From Salminus brasiliensis (lineage: Eukaryota; Chordata; Actinopteri; Characiformes; Bryconidae): 64,000 nucleotides of DNA. The position numbers and the translations under genes were made by a program. How positions within the stretch are numbered: the first letter of the stretch is position 1; each line of letters begins with the position of its first letter. The stretch covers positions 39,565,973 to 39,629,972 of the forward strand of contig NC_132881.1 in assembly GCF_030463535.1 (NCBI RefSeq), written 5' to 3'. This document shows, piece after piece, positions 36,240 to 47,442 of this stretch. The notes below the pieces were generated by a model. It searched no databases. It saw nothing but the letters and a program-made list of their open reading frames with translations, and was not told the DNA's origin.

Positions 36240-36560
36240 CAGTCGCATCAAAGGCAGCGAAACCTACAAATTAATCCAAACAAACCGGCCTCCGCCAGGC
36301 TTCTCCTCTCTCCTGCTCTTTACAGCAGCACTCTGAAATCACCAGAAAGAGGCTTTTGTTCTCAATATGCCAAGCACCACAATTAGAAACACACAACGGC
36401 ATATTTACATTTTCAGCAGTTGCAAAGGCACATCTGATTTCTGGACCTGTAGCACTCTGATTAAACAGTGGCTGCTGCAGTACCGGTTGGACGTCACGCT
36501 TGCAGGCTGTAATGTGTTGGCTGATAGAGAGAGCAAATAAAGCGAGCAGCATTAGGTGGT
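36240..36560. other. Repeat-free stretch, candidate conserved non-coding element
   Basis: Mixed composition with motifs such as ATTAATCC, GATTAAAC and CAATTAG (homeodomain-type cores). No exon pattern. Confidence 0.25.
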
Positions 36561-36744
36561 TATGGGAAGTCGTATCTGCAAAGGCCTGCAGCAGGACACT
36601 ATAAATGTTTAATAGGTTCTGTGGAGGTCATGTCTGATTGACTTAAGGATATAATTTAGCATCACAAATGCTTAATAGCAATAACAGGCGCAAGGAATAC
36701 TCTACGTGTAGTGGCCTACAGGACTGATCCACATCTTGTGAAAA

Positions 36745-36870
36745 CGTTGCTGCTGTAGCTGCGTGGTTACTAGGGTGAAACGTTTGATAGGTGGTAGCTG
36801 TGATGTTGCTACGTGGTTGCAGTGGTTTTTAAGGTGGTTGCTAGGGTGTTGCAATGATGTTGGTATGATG
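36745..36870 (+). repeat. Degenerate minisatellite with GGTTGCTAGGGTG units
   Basis: GTGGTTACTAGGGTGAAACG, TTGCTACGTGGTTGCAGTGG, GGTGGTTGCTAGGGTGTTGC. Reverse-complement class of the array at 34835-35130. Confidence 0.65.
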
Positions 36871-37411
36871 TCTCGGGTGGTCACAGAGTCACCCAGTGTG
36901 ATTGGTGTGGGTTTTACTACAAATACCATCATCATTACAAAAGAAGGGTGCACAAACTATTGCACCCCATTCATTCCTATGGAAAACCTTCAGTAATCCT
37001 TCATCATTTATTATTCAAATCATTGGAATGGTGTGGATATCTGGAAAACTTTGGGGGGAGCTACGTGCCAAACATATTGCAGATAAAGAAATAATAATAT
37101 TACACCACAATGTGCAACCATAATTATGTTATTGCTGCATAAACACAATATAATACTTGAATATTTACAAATACACATAAATACAGTAGTCTGTTGTCAA
37201 AATGTGCTTGGCATGTTGGTTAGGAGAACACAGTTAGATTAACTCTGAGGTTTGGCTGCTGATCTTCAGTCATTTCTAGGGATTTGTTCAGTTCTGCCAG
37301 CAGCTCACCAGATTTACATTAATGAAGGACTGATTAGATAAACTAAGTACTGGATGGTAACTAAACACTAGTGCTCCTTGATGGGGCTTTGCAAATGGTA
37401 GCATTTGTGGT

Positions 37412-37540
37412 TGATGCAGCTTAGTTGGTAACAACACCTCTTTTCTAGTGGCAGACTAGGGTTCGAGTACCTGACCAGGCAAGCACACCACACTGCAGGA
37501 GTAAAAGTCCTTAGATAAGATCTGAAACACCTCATTCTGC
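37412..37540 (+). mobile_element. SINE copy
   Basis: TTGATGCAGCTTAGTTGGTA head, CTAGGGTTCGAGTACCTGAC (B box), then AAGTCCTTAGATAAGA. Same family as 24693, 26335 and 39197. Confidence 0.6.
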
Positions 37541-37621
37541 AACATGTGTAACATCATTCAAATGTAGGTCACTCTGCATGTCAAAAAGGTCAAATGGTGT
37601 AAATGTAAAGGTTCTAACATA

Positions 37622-37680
37622 CACACATTCACAAACACACACACGTACATGCGTACACACACATACACCCACACACAACA
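37622..37680 (+). repeat. CA-rich simple repeat
   Basis: Interrupted ACACAC/ACACAT runs. Confidence 0.75.
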
Positions 37681-37689
37681 CAACAGAAT

Positions 37690-39190
37690 GTGTTTGACAC
37701 ATCTAAGACACCAAACGTGTTAAAGCACAGGATTGTATTTCATTGCTGTCGCTCAACAACCTTGTATCTCCATTTCTGTTGTTTTTCACTTATTAATTTA
37801 ATGTGAATTTGGCCTTGTACTTTACATTGTGTCCAGATTTCACGATAAATGGACCAATAGAAATGACTTGAAAATGAAATGTCCTTTGATGATTTTTTAC
37901 TTTGACTTCCACTGAAAGATAAGAAAATGAGCAGTTTTAGAGATGTAAGGTTTTTGTGTGCCAGTGATTATATGTCCAATGCTCATCATTTCTTTTCAAT
38001 TTTAATTAAGTAACAAAAAGTATCTGCCATACTTGTTCTAAATTATTATTTACAGATATCACATTCAGTGATAGTGGGTATTTAGTGGGTATGTTTGGAA
38101 ACACACAGCTTCATGGTCATTAAGGAATATTCATTGGTGTAAATGTCAATTGTCTCCCCAAGTGATGGCAGCCAACCACACCTTTTCAAACTGCTTTCCA
38201 TCACTGGACAGTTGAATACGCTCAGAGGAGAACACTATCAGTCCGATTCTTTTACTTCAGCTGACACACGTCTGTGCTGACTATCATCACGCTGAATGAT
38301 GGAGAGACATTTTTCAAATCCCATTTGAGAGCAAGACCAATTTTACTGTCTTGGACTCCCAGCCAGAATCATTTGCTGAAGTGCATTTTCACATCTAGGT
38401 TATTTGTGATGGTAGGACCTCACTCAAACACAGGAAATGAAAGAAGAAAATGGAATAATGATTATAGAGAAGCAGGGGTGCTGTATACGGGGGAAGTTAG
38501 GATGATTTCTGCAACTGATAGGTGCCCTAAAAATGTAGAAATGCAGAATTGTATCTCTTCATGGGGTCCGAAATCCACGGTCACATATACTAGTAGTCAA
38601 TAATCAGTGTTTCAGTGAAACAGAGGCAATTAGAGTCCTGTTAATTCACACGTTTACATATAATACAAATATAAATAAAGGAATAATGTAGAGGATTGTA
38701 AAGTGTTATTATATAAAACAATACTACAAATGGACAATTACTGTATATTATTTATCCATCAATATCAACTTGAAATATTGACTAAACCAGGTACTATTGC
38801 ATGTTTGTGTTTAAACCGTAAAAAGCTAGGTGTTCCCAAACATTTGACTGACAGTGATGGCTATGAGTCCTTCATTAAAGTCTCATTAGTCATCTAATTA
38901 CAAAAGGCTTCCAAGAAAAGCCAACAGAGCAGCAAACAAACAAATTACTGCTCAGATCAAATCTTGACTGATGTCATGGAGCCTGAAAGCACGTGTCTGC
39001 CCCCTGGTGGTCGTTTGTTGAAGTACAGGGTTCAAATACTACATACTGTACATACAGCCTCACACATCTAGCTACAGAGCTGGTGTGAAGTCACTTCAGA
39101 CCTGTTTATGAAGTGAAAAACTAAACTGTACCTGGTCTGACACTTAATGAAATGTGGGCAATGTCAGTAAGAGTGTGTGAACTACACTGA
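37690..39190. other. Intergenic stretch, repeat fragments only
   Basis: Contains the dispersed-repeat copy at 38160-38280 and a possible transposon end at 38829-38858 (GGTGTTCCCAAACATTTGAC then TGACAGTG). The 109-codon ORF at 38274 has no recognised domain. Confidence 0.45.
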
Positions 39191-39196
39191 GATAGA

Positions 39197-39427
39197 TTAC
39201 ATTTACATTTACATTTATGGCATTTAGCAGACGCTCTTATCCAGAGCGACTTACAAGGTTACTCGTATTACAGAGGTGGGCCAATGTAGTGTTAGGAGTC
39301 TTGCCCAGGGACTCTTATTGGTGTAGCGCAGCATAGTCACCCAGACCGGGAATCAAACCCTAGTCTCCCACATGGTGTTGTTGTAACGCAATGGTAGGTG
39401 GTGGTGTTATCTGTTGCGTCACACCAA
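39197..39427 (-). mobile_element. tRNA-derived SINE, near full length
   Basis: The minus-strand sense ends in GAGCGTCTGCTAAATGCCAT plus AAATGTAAATGT, an L2-type 3' tail. Before it come GTAAGTCGCTCTGGATAA and AGAGTCCCTGGGCAAG, and the head contains the B-box GGTTTGATTCCCGGTCTGGG. The tail implies mobilisation by an L2-like LINE. Confidence 0.75.
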
Positions 39428-39594
39428 CAGAACAGTAAACCAATGCCTTTATTTAGGTTCTCTAAGGGCTGAGAGTTCATCTGTAGCTCTGAATCCCACA
39501 GTGATCATGTAAAGAAAATGAAGTGAGTGTACAGTGAAGTATATGGAGCAGACTGATAAGGCAAGGGTGTTGGTGTGTTGTTGGTTGAAAAGGT

Positions 39595-40060
39595 TAAGAT
39601 AAGATAAGATAAGATAAGATAATCCTTTATTAGTCCCGCAGTGGGGAAATTTACAGTGTAGCAGCAGAAAGGGATAGCAGGACACTCAGTTACAAAAAAT
39701 TTGGATAAATAATTTACACTATATACACAATATATATACACAATATAAATAAGAATTTAAAAAAAAGCAATAAACAATAAACAATATTATTTACAGTAAA
39801 AGACTCTTAATTGCACATGGGGATGGGATATTGCACATAGTATTCCCTGAACATGAACATGTGTGTGTAGTTAAGTGTGTGTGTATGTGGTCCGTTGGGA
39901 GCAGTGTTTGTTGTGCAGTCTGACGGCAGCAGGAAGTGGTTTTAAACCGTCGAGTCTGCAGAAATGGTGCACAGATAAACCCTCATCTACATTAAAGAGT
40001 GATTCTTCTCCTGCTGCACGATTTAAAGGAATGGTACAGCAACTAATCAAATGTAGGGTA
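39595..40060 (-). mobile_element. 5'-truncated LINE with TCTTA-repeat tail
   Basis: Minus-strand sense: ...CTGTAAATTTCCCCACTGCG, GGACTAATAAAGGATTATCT, then (TCTTA)n. The AATAAAGGATTATCTTATC 3' end is typical of fish CR1/L2-group LINEs. The left boundary of homology near 40060 is uncertain. Confidence 0.65.
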
Positions 40061-40284
40061 CCCCAAACACGCAGCAGTCAATGGGCTGAGACATGCTTAG
40101 CAGCTGCAGTGTTCTTCTTTAGTTTTACAAGAAGGGATGAGGCTAATGTAGCTAAATAAGCAGTGATTAAGCAGGTTAAACTAGAAGATGCTTGTCATCA
40201 ACTTCATGGTTGTTCCTTGTGGGAAACCATGAAGTTGACATCTGTATTTCCCCAACAATCAAACATACAATGCACACAAAAAAT

Positions 40285-40440
40285 ATAAGATCTCTGAGGA
40301 GCTTTTGGAGGTTCTTCAGTTTGAAACTGTTGAGGAACCTCTTAAGGAACCCTCATGGAACTCTTTTCTTTTGAAAACCTTTTCTTGAAGGTTCCTCCAC
40401 AGTGTCAAATTAAAGAACCTCCAAAACCTCTTTAAGGATC
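40285..40440. repeat. Fold-back repeat with AGGTTCTTC / AAGAACCTC ends
   Basis: GGAGGTTCTTCAGTTTG on the left pairs with CAAATTAAAGAACCTCC on the right. Internal GAGGAACCTCTTAAGGAACC and GAAGGTTCCTCC also pair. Probably a MITE. Confidence 0.55.
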
Positions 40441-40624
40441 TGATCAGTTTCGGATACAGCTCTGTTGTTCCACCTACCTAAAACTGACAGCCACTAATTT
40501 CCTAATTACAGTACTGAGGAAACGGCTACATGGCCCCCTGCTTTGTGAGCATCACTTCTTCATCTACATTCCAGAGTGCCAGGCAGCTGCTTGGATGAGC
40601 CCATGGCTGCTGACTGATGGGACA

Positions 40625-40765
40625 AGGTTTGAGAAGTTCAAGTATTGATAAAGCTTTAAAAGTTGCATCACCTGGTCTTTCCTAACGACGACTGCGAACA
40701 ATCCATGACCCTAACAAGATCTGAGACTTTGGTTGGTTCCCAAACTTTTGCATGCTGTTTTTTTT
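40625..40765 (+). mobile_element. Tc1-type transposon 3' fragment
   Basis: GCATCACCTGGTCTTTCC through AAGATCTGAGACTTTGGTTG to CCCAAACTTTTGCATGC. The last string resembles fish Tc1 terminal repeats (recalled). Confidence 0.5.
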
Positions 40766-41892
40766 TGTTTTTTTTTACTCTTACAACTTGTACTACATAC
40801 AAACTAATACTATACTAACAAAAATACTATACTAATCAACAAGAATGATTTATCTTTAACCTCAAGTCTTTTAGAGATCAGTTCATCTTCTACTAACTGA
40901 ACTATTCACAGTAACAGAGATTTTGACCAGGGGTGCACAGATGGGTGTTATTCCGCAGAGATTTGGGTGTACCATAAAGGTCAGCTATTTCCATAACTAG
41001 ACAAACAAGAGAGGTCAGTATTATGCCATAAAATGTGCCTCACCTTCTCCTAATGTTTTGGATAATGTGTATATATATACTCCGAATACGTCGTTTCTGT
41101 ACATCTGTGTTTGAGGAAAGAGGGACATTGTGTAAATCACTGCTGTCCAATGAAAACCATGCATCTCCATTTCGGTTCTGTTTTTAGTTTTCTCTATGGT
41201 TTGAACCCTGTAGCTGCTTCTGTACACGGGATGAATAGATCCATAGAAATGTTCCAAATTACCTAGAATAAACTCTTATTTTTATTCTTGACTTCCATTT
41301 AAAGTTAGGACCATTTTTGCCTCCTGTAAAATCATTATTTTGGAGATACAGGTTTTTCACTGGAACACTGATAAAATGCATTGTTTTTAGTGAACCCTTT
41401 CTTTAAACTGAATCTCAGAGCTAAACTGAATGTCAAGAACAACACTAATCTGGTAACTCTGTAACTCTATTCAAATGAATTAAAGAATTTCTATTAGTCA
41501 GCACTGTAGACTGCCACTGTGTACTGAGCTCAACAACAAGAACAATAGCTTCTGGTCACACGGTCTTGTGTGTAAACAGAAGCCTCATTTCTAGTGGTTT
41601 CAGACAGTGGCTTCAGGAGGATGCGTCATACAGCTACCCTATATTTAACTGCACAGCTTTCACAGCGCAGCCTTTCCTGTAAAGGCTATACCCACAGTTA
41701 TATCAGGAGTCTATGATGTGCAAACAAAGCAAGGTAGCAGAACTGCTACGTAAAGATAACCAGAAGAGCTTGCAGTTGAGTTCAGAAATGTAGACGGAGA
41801 TACGTAGGCCTAATAAAACCTTGGGACTGTTTTTGCATGAACAACTAAATAACTTCACTTCAAAAACATATGTATGGCCATATAGTCAACAG

Positions 41893-42603
41893 TTAGCTCA
41901 TGTTAGTACAAAAGTTTCAGGACACCTCTTTTAATGAGTGCATTCAGCTATTTTCAATAGCACCAATTGCTGAAACACATGTGCAAATGCAAACACACAC
42001 ACAGCTTTTTAGTCCTTATAGAGAAGTACTGTCAATAGAATAGGACTCTCTGGAGCAGATAAACATAAACCTATTGGCACCATGCCTGATGGATGAGGTG
42101 GGTAGGGGGTAGTCATCCAACATCCTGACCTTACTGATGCTCTTGTGCTGAATGCAGTCATATCCTCACTACAATGCTCCAAAATCTTGTAGAAAGTCTT
42201 AACTGGACAGTAGAGACAAAAAACTTCAACAAAAGCAGGATAAACACCTTTGATGTTTATCCTGTTTATTCATTGATGTTTATTCAGGTCATCTGTAACT
42301 TTCTATATATATTTTTCACTTCTGTTTCACACCTCTCAGCTTCTTCAGCCCTTTATTACCTTTAGTACTTTTTTACTTTTTTAATTTATCCCCTACCCTA
42401 TTTATTGTTTAGTGTAATTTTCCTTTAGTTTAATACTGTGAATAATGTGTGTTCTGTGTTTTTGTTACTTGTCATACGTGTTGCTCTCACCAAGACAAAT
42501 TCCTTGTATGTGTAACATACTTGGTGAAATAAAGAGATTCTGATTCTGATTTCAGAAGAAGCAATGAATGAGCAGGTGTCTCAATACTTATGTCCTAAAG
42601 TTG
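41893..42603 (+). mobile_element. Tc1-derived MITE copy interrupted by a LINE
   Basis: Left end near 41893, interior GCACCAATTGCTGAAACACA and CAAAATCTTGTAGAAAGTCT, right end GCAGGTGTCTCAATACTTAT. The family sequence CCTTTGAT|TTCAGAAGAAGC is split by about 296 bases of foreign DNA. Confidence 0.75.
42255..42550 (+). mobile_element. 5'-truncated LINE 3' end, nested in the MITE
   Basis: Ends AATTCCTTGTATGTGTAACA, TACTTGGTGAAATAAAGAGA, TTCTGATTCTGAT. This 'cttggtgaaataaag + TTCTGA repeat' tail is a common fish LINE 3' end. TGAT is present at both edges. Confidence 0.65.
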
Positions 42604-43336
42604 CTTAGGGGAGATACAGGATAATGAGCCAAATTCAAAATTTGTTTTTTTTATTATTTTCATTTTTATTATGGATGAAATGAAAATGGATTATTTTTAT
42701 ATTTCCAAATGGTAATATCTTTTAACCCGAGTAGTTTTTTGTAGCTTCTTAAACTTGAGTGTGGGTCTAGACTACACCACTAATCTACACTGAGTTATGT
42801 ATGAAGCGGTGAACCGTCTAACCAGCAGCCTTCCAGAACGTCTATCAACATATGCTTGCAGCTACAGCACGCCTTTCAAGCTGAACATTCTTGTGGTTTT
42901 TGAAAGGTGGTCAGACCTTGGACGGGGGAAAAAACGTATGTAGGGCAGCAGGATGTTGTGTAGCATCGCTGCACTTTTATTATTACAATGAAGTCATTTT
43001 GCCTGTACCACAGGGTCTTTCACTCAGCCAAACAACAAGTGATACAACGCTTCTTAAAGGCGGCTACTAGAAGCCCTGACCACCTGTCTATTATCCACTC
43101 TAAACAGGGCAGTTCAGATCACAAATGTCTCTGAAAAGAGGTATTTACAGTACCAAGAAAGGGCTCTAGGGCTGATAACAACAGTGCCTCTTCAACCTAA
43201 ACACTTCTTTAACACTTCTGTATATACAACCACTGTCTACAAAGAACCCTGAAGGAAGCCCATTTGTTGAAAGTGCTGTACTGAATCTGGAATTACTGTT
43301 GCATTTCATATTAAGTAACATGTAACCCTGCAGACC

Positions 43337-43711
43337 GAGCTCAATGTTTATTAGGTACTTTTTAGGTACATACGGGTATCTAGTACGCAGTCAACGGTCT
43401 ATACACTGAGATGTCCGTTTAGTAGATACCTCCATGTGTACCAGTCAAACCTGTGACACTGTATATATACATACCTACTTTTTATGAGCATCAATCCCAT
43501 ATAACAGCTGTCATGTAACAGTACCATAGCAGAATGAATGCAGCATATGAAGGCCACCCTACCTGAGCACGCTGCCCGCAATCTCCCCAGGATCCTGGAT
43601 GTAAAGCCAGAGGCATCGCTCTGAGAGCGCCATCTGTAAATGGGACGTCCTGCAGAGACCGGCTGCACATCAGGAAAACTGTCTTCACTGCTCATGATGC
43701 AGAAGCGCAGT
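43337..43711 (+). repeat. Direct duplication, copy 1
   Basis: About 375 bp, from GAGCTCAATGTTTATTAGGT to GATGCAGAAGCGCAG. Matches 44417-44786 with few differences. Contains the intact MSSED exon on the minus strand. Confidence 0.95.
43563..43695 (-). CDS. phactr2: Candidate alternative phactr2 first coding exon (MSSED)
   Basis: A 133-nt open stretch starts with ATG at 43695: MSSEDSFPDVQPVSAGRP, then IYRWRSQSDASGFTSRILG and RLRAACS, followed by donor GTAGGG. The remainder is phase 1, exactly what the exon ending at 11152 requires, and it lies on the same strand upstream. The composition looks like real protein rather than a chance ORF. I do not recognise it from a database, so assignment to phactr2 is inference from phase and position. 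It could instead be the first exon of an unrelated minus-strand transcript. A broken copy lies about 1.08 kb further right. Confidence 0.45.
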
Positions 43712-43754
43712 GAGCCGTACACTGAGCTAAAGCCACAGAACAGGTGAAAGATGT

Positions 43755-43832
43755 GCGAGTGTGTGTGTGTGTGTGTGTATATGTGTGTGTCATAAAGAGA
43801 GAGAGAGAGAGCGAGAGAGAGAGAGAGAGGGA
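43755..43832 (+). repeat. (GT)n then (GA)n microsatellite
   Basis: GTGTGTGTGTGTGTGTGTGTAT, CATAAAG, then about 30 bases of GAGAGA. Lies in the 5' UTR direction of the candidate MSSED exon. Confidence 0.9.
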
Positions 43833-44416
43833 ACTGTATTGCACCATGTGGCATATTTCACTTGAGGTGCAAGCAGCCACCCACAAGGAACAACAGGAAG
43901 TCCAGTTGTGTAGGGAGGGGTAGGGCGTGAAGATAGATTTCATGAAGTGACCTGCACTGAATATCTACTTCTCACAAGCTTTTGGAAAGACAGCAACAGG
44001 GCTGGGTATACTAAGGCCAATCTGAAGAACCAAAAACCAAGCAGAATAGATTGTACAAAGCATATCTGACCCATTAGAAAACGTTTGGTTCTGGTGAAGC
44101 AGACTGACAGATGGACAGGTTATTCTTGTTTCTCTACCTGTATTCAGACAAGCCCTGTCTCTTGCATTTTAGAAGCAGTGTGTGTGGCCAATCCCAGCGC
44201 AGGAGGACAGAGAATACTGGCTCATCCACTGGTTGGTTCAGTTGGGTTTAACTGGGAGATTAAGACCTTTGCTATGAGTGATTTAATTGATTGTGCAAGA
44301 CCTGAAGACGTTCCTCCTTTCACATAAGTGCAAGAGAATCGGTGTTGCACAACATCCAGGTTATTCTAGGCTTTCTAATTTGCTTTTTATTAATTAAACC
44401 ATTTCCAAATGGAAAT

Positions 44417-44786
44417 GAGCTCAATGTTTATTAGGTACTTTTTAGATACATACTGGTACCTAGTACGCAGTCAACGGTCTATACACTGAGATGGCCGTTT
44501 AGTAGATACCTCCATGTGTACCAGTCAAACCTGTGACACTGTATATATACATACCTGTATGAGCATCAATCCCATATAACAGCTGTCATGTAACAGTACC
44601 ATAGCAGAATGAATGCAGCATATGAAGGCCACCCTCACTAAGCACGCTGCCCGCAATCTCCCCAGGATCCTGGATGTAAAGCCAGAGGTAGCTCTCTGAG
44701 AGCATCATCTGTAAATGGGACGTCCTGCAGAGACTGGCTGCACATCAGGAAAACTGTCTTCACTGCTCATGATGCAGAAGCTCAGT
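44417..44786 (+). repeat. Direct duplication, copy 2
   Basis: Begins GAGCTCAATGTTTATTAGGT and ends GATGCAGAAGCTCAG. Spacing between copies is about 1080 bp. A short deletion (ACTTTT) relative to copy 1 lies at about 44555. Confidence 0.95.
44639..44770 (-). pseudogene. Broken tandem copy of the MSSED first exon
   Basis: Copy of the exon at 43563-43695. It begins identically (ATG at 44770, MSSEDSFPDVQPVSAGRP), but the TGG codon after the IYR tripeptide has become TGA (stop). The donor has changed from CAG|GTAGGG to TTAGTGAGGG. Not expected to give a functional N-terminus. Confidence 0.55.
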
Positions 44787-44869
44787 TTCTCTTCACAAAG
44801 AGAAACTGTGAATACCTCAGCATTTAACCCAACCATGGCTGTGAACAGTAGACAAGACAACCATATTCA

Positions 44870-45310
44870 CCATTAGTGTTGGACACAGATGGAATTTGGC
44901 CTCTTTTTACCCATCCATGCAGACAACACACACATATACAGTAGTGACCAAACACACACAGTGACAGTGAGCACACGTGCCTGGAGCGGTGGGCTGCCAT
45001 TGCTGCAGTGCCTGGGGAGCAGAGAGGATTAAGGACCTTGCTTAAGGACCCAACAGTGGCAGCTTGCCAAGCCTGGGTATCAAACCCACAACCCTGTCAT
45101 TAATAGTGCCCGTGCTCTAATTGCTGACCCACCACTACCCCCACAGTAAGGGGGAAGCCACCTCTGTGCCCAGAGAGCAATTCGGGTCTTAGCTACGTAC
45201 CTTGCTCAAAGGCTCCTCAGGGATGAATACTGAGGAAGGAGAAAGTGCGGTTCCACCTCCTCTTTCTGCTTGGCCAGGGGACTGAACCAGCGACCTTTGG
45301 GTTCAAAGCT
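44870..45310 (+). repeat. Dispersed repeat (SINE/transposon relic)
   Basis: GGAGCAGAGAGGATTAAGGA, CCTTGCTTAAGGACCCAACA and GGTATCAAACCCACAACCCT form the 'gggagcagtg...ccttgctcaagg...gattcgaacc' pattern common in teleost genomes. Confidence 0.5.
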
Positions 45311-45437
45311 TGCTTATCTATCTATTTAAGGTTGCACATCTGCTTCTGTGCTGCTGCCCCAACTTGTGTGGGCTATCCACTTCCTTGCTGCCACATTTGT
45401 TGCTCTTCTGCTCCAGATGTTGACAAGATGCTGCTAC

Positions 45438-45640
45438 TTACGTTTACATTTACAGCATTTAGCAGACACTCTTATCCAGAGCAACTTAAAAAGTACTTCG
45501 CTATTTACCCTCAGCTAACCTCAGCTAGTTTGAATAGACTAAAATTCAAAGATACCTCTAAACTTAGACACTACTTAACATGTCAAGTCAATATGGAGGC
45601 CATAGTACTCTACTTTTTGCCCAAGTATTCTCAGAAGAGG
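45438..45640 (-). mobile_element. SINE/L2-tail fragment
   Basis: TTTACATTTACAGCATTTAG then CAGACACTCTTATCCAGAGC is the L2-type 3' tail seen at 39205-39250, followed by diverged sequence. Confidence 0.55.
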
Positions 45641-46365
45641 TGGGTCTTCAGTCTGCTACTTGTGCTTGTGACTGGTGCATTTGGTCTGCATATGGACAGC
45701 ATACACTAATTATAACCCCTCTACAACCACACTGAGCAAGTGTCATCGCACTAACCCATGGCTTGCTCTCAAATTAGTCGTAGATCTTGATTACTTTAGA
45801 TCAACTTTATCATTGTTCTGCCGCTTGCCTGATTCCTTACCCGTAACTAGACTTCCTTTCTTGCATTTCCTGTTTTGCAAGTTGATGTTGACCAGAAAAG
45901 GATGGGTTCCCCTTTTGAGCCTTGGTCCCTTGTTCCTTGGTTCTCTGCCACTGTTGCCAGTGGTCTGCTCAAAAGAAGCTCAGACCCAGTTTGCTGTAAA
46001 TTCTGAAACGTCTGTTGTGAAAAAAGCACTATAGGAATGAGATCAAAGTGGATTGAACTGAGTCGAACATTAAAATATGACAGGAAACTGCTCCACAGCT
46101 TGGAAAAGAACAAAGTGTTAAAACCGAACATGATTCATCTCATTTCTGAACCTTCCTTTCAGTCACCTATGTCACTCTGTTCTCTCCTCTCCAGCCCCAA
46201 CGTCACAATTGAGGCAAATACACTGCTTTGATGCAAAATTGGTCTTCCTGTTTGTTTTTCAGCACACAGGTACAAAAGCCATTTTGAAACTAAGCACTAA
46301 GAAGATGTGTGTCTCAACACTGAGGTTAATGTGTAACTGAAGGGACCAGTCAGGATCCCATCACG

Positions 46366-46432
46366 TTTTTAAAACTCACAGCAGGTCTCAGTGCTCCTCA
46401 TTACAGCTGTGGGGCCTGCAGCATATCGTGAG
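46366..46432 (+). promoter_or_regulatory. agt: Candidate agt promoter and non-coding exon 1
   Basis: A TATA-like TTTTTAAAA occupies 46366-46374. About 25-30 bases on, transcription could start near 46397-46402. The sequence then ends in a near-consensus donor, CGTGAG|GTAAGTAA, at 46432/46433. The acceptor CTCTGTAG at 47981-47988 begins the exon that carries the start codon, leaving 37 nt of 5' UTR before the ATG. A short non-coding first exon is usual for AGT. The start site is inferred. Confidence 0.5.
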
Positions 46433-46985
46433 GTAAGTAAACCCTACTGAAGCATTAGACTAAGACTTAAGCTTATTTCGTTAGTTGCTAGTTTCAGATG
46501 ATCTAAGCTCAGCTTTAATTGTCATTAGCTAGACTGTTGCTGATCTCATCTCTTCAGCTGCACTTGGCTAACAGGCCAGCTTAGTGAAACTAAGCTGATG
46601 GTACGCCAGCCGTGCCAGATTGGGCCAGCTGGTGAGGTAGCTAAACCATCAAACTTATGCAAACACTAGTATTAATCTTGCATGTTGTGTTATTATGGTA
46701 CTGGAAAATAATAATAAGATGGAAAATGGTTTTAAATAGAACAGTACATGGGAATTCCACCTATTCTCATAATTTATGCATAATTAAATAATTAAGATGT
46801 AAACAAGGGGGTTTGAACTGTGGTGAATGGAACCAGTTGTAGTTTTGAACATGTGGTCTGTTGTCTGTTGTCTATGCCTTTAATGCAAACTTTGGTCTTT
46901 GAATGCCACAGAGTTACATGCAGGGTCTTGTATGGCAGAATAGTACCCAATGGACCTTCTATTTAACCATAATCAACATCACATA

Positions 46986-47440
46986 GACTATGTGTTCAAA
47001 TCTTTGTGGACACCCCTTCTAATGAATGCATTCAGCTACTTTAAGGTGCAGCCATTTCATGGACATGGACACCACTGGAACCTTGCCTAATGCCAGGTGT
47101 GGTCTAGAGGGGTATATAAAGCCCCCCAGCATTGGGCTGTGGAGCAGTGGAACTGTGTTCTCTGGCATGCTGATGATGGTGCTCCATCCACTACTTCTGG
47201 GATGGATGCATTGGGGAATTGGGGACATGGTGGGGTGATGATCATCCAAAATCCTGACCTCACTAATGCTGGTGTCACTGAATGCAATCAAATCCTTACA
47301 GCAATGCGTCAGAATCTAGTAGAAAGCCTACCCTGGACAGTAGAGACTTACTAGTAGAGAGTTACTTGATAATACATGAGAATACCCTTGATTTGTATCA
47401 GGAGAAACAATGAACGAGCAGGTGTCCCAATACCCTGTAT
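46986..47440 (+). mobile_element. Tc1-derived MITE copy in agt intron 1
   Basis: From ATGTGTTCAAATCTTTGTGG through CTGTGGAGCAGTGGAACTGT to AGCAGGTGTCCCAATACCCT. The right terminal repeat is lost where the palindrome begins. Confidence 0.78.
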
Positions 47441-47442
47441 AA

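Noticed and set aside
38274..38603. 109-residue ORF
   Set aside because: No recognisable domain, no splice context, and it begins in a dispersed repeat copy.
45245..46034. 154- and 119-residue plus-strand ORFs
   Set aside because: They overlap a dispersed repeat and an L2-type SINE tail (45438-45480); no recognisable domain or exon structure.
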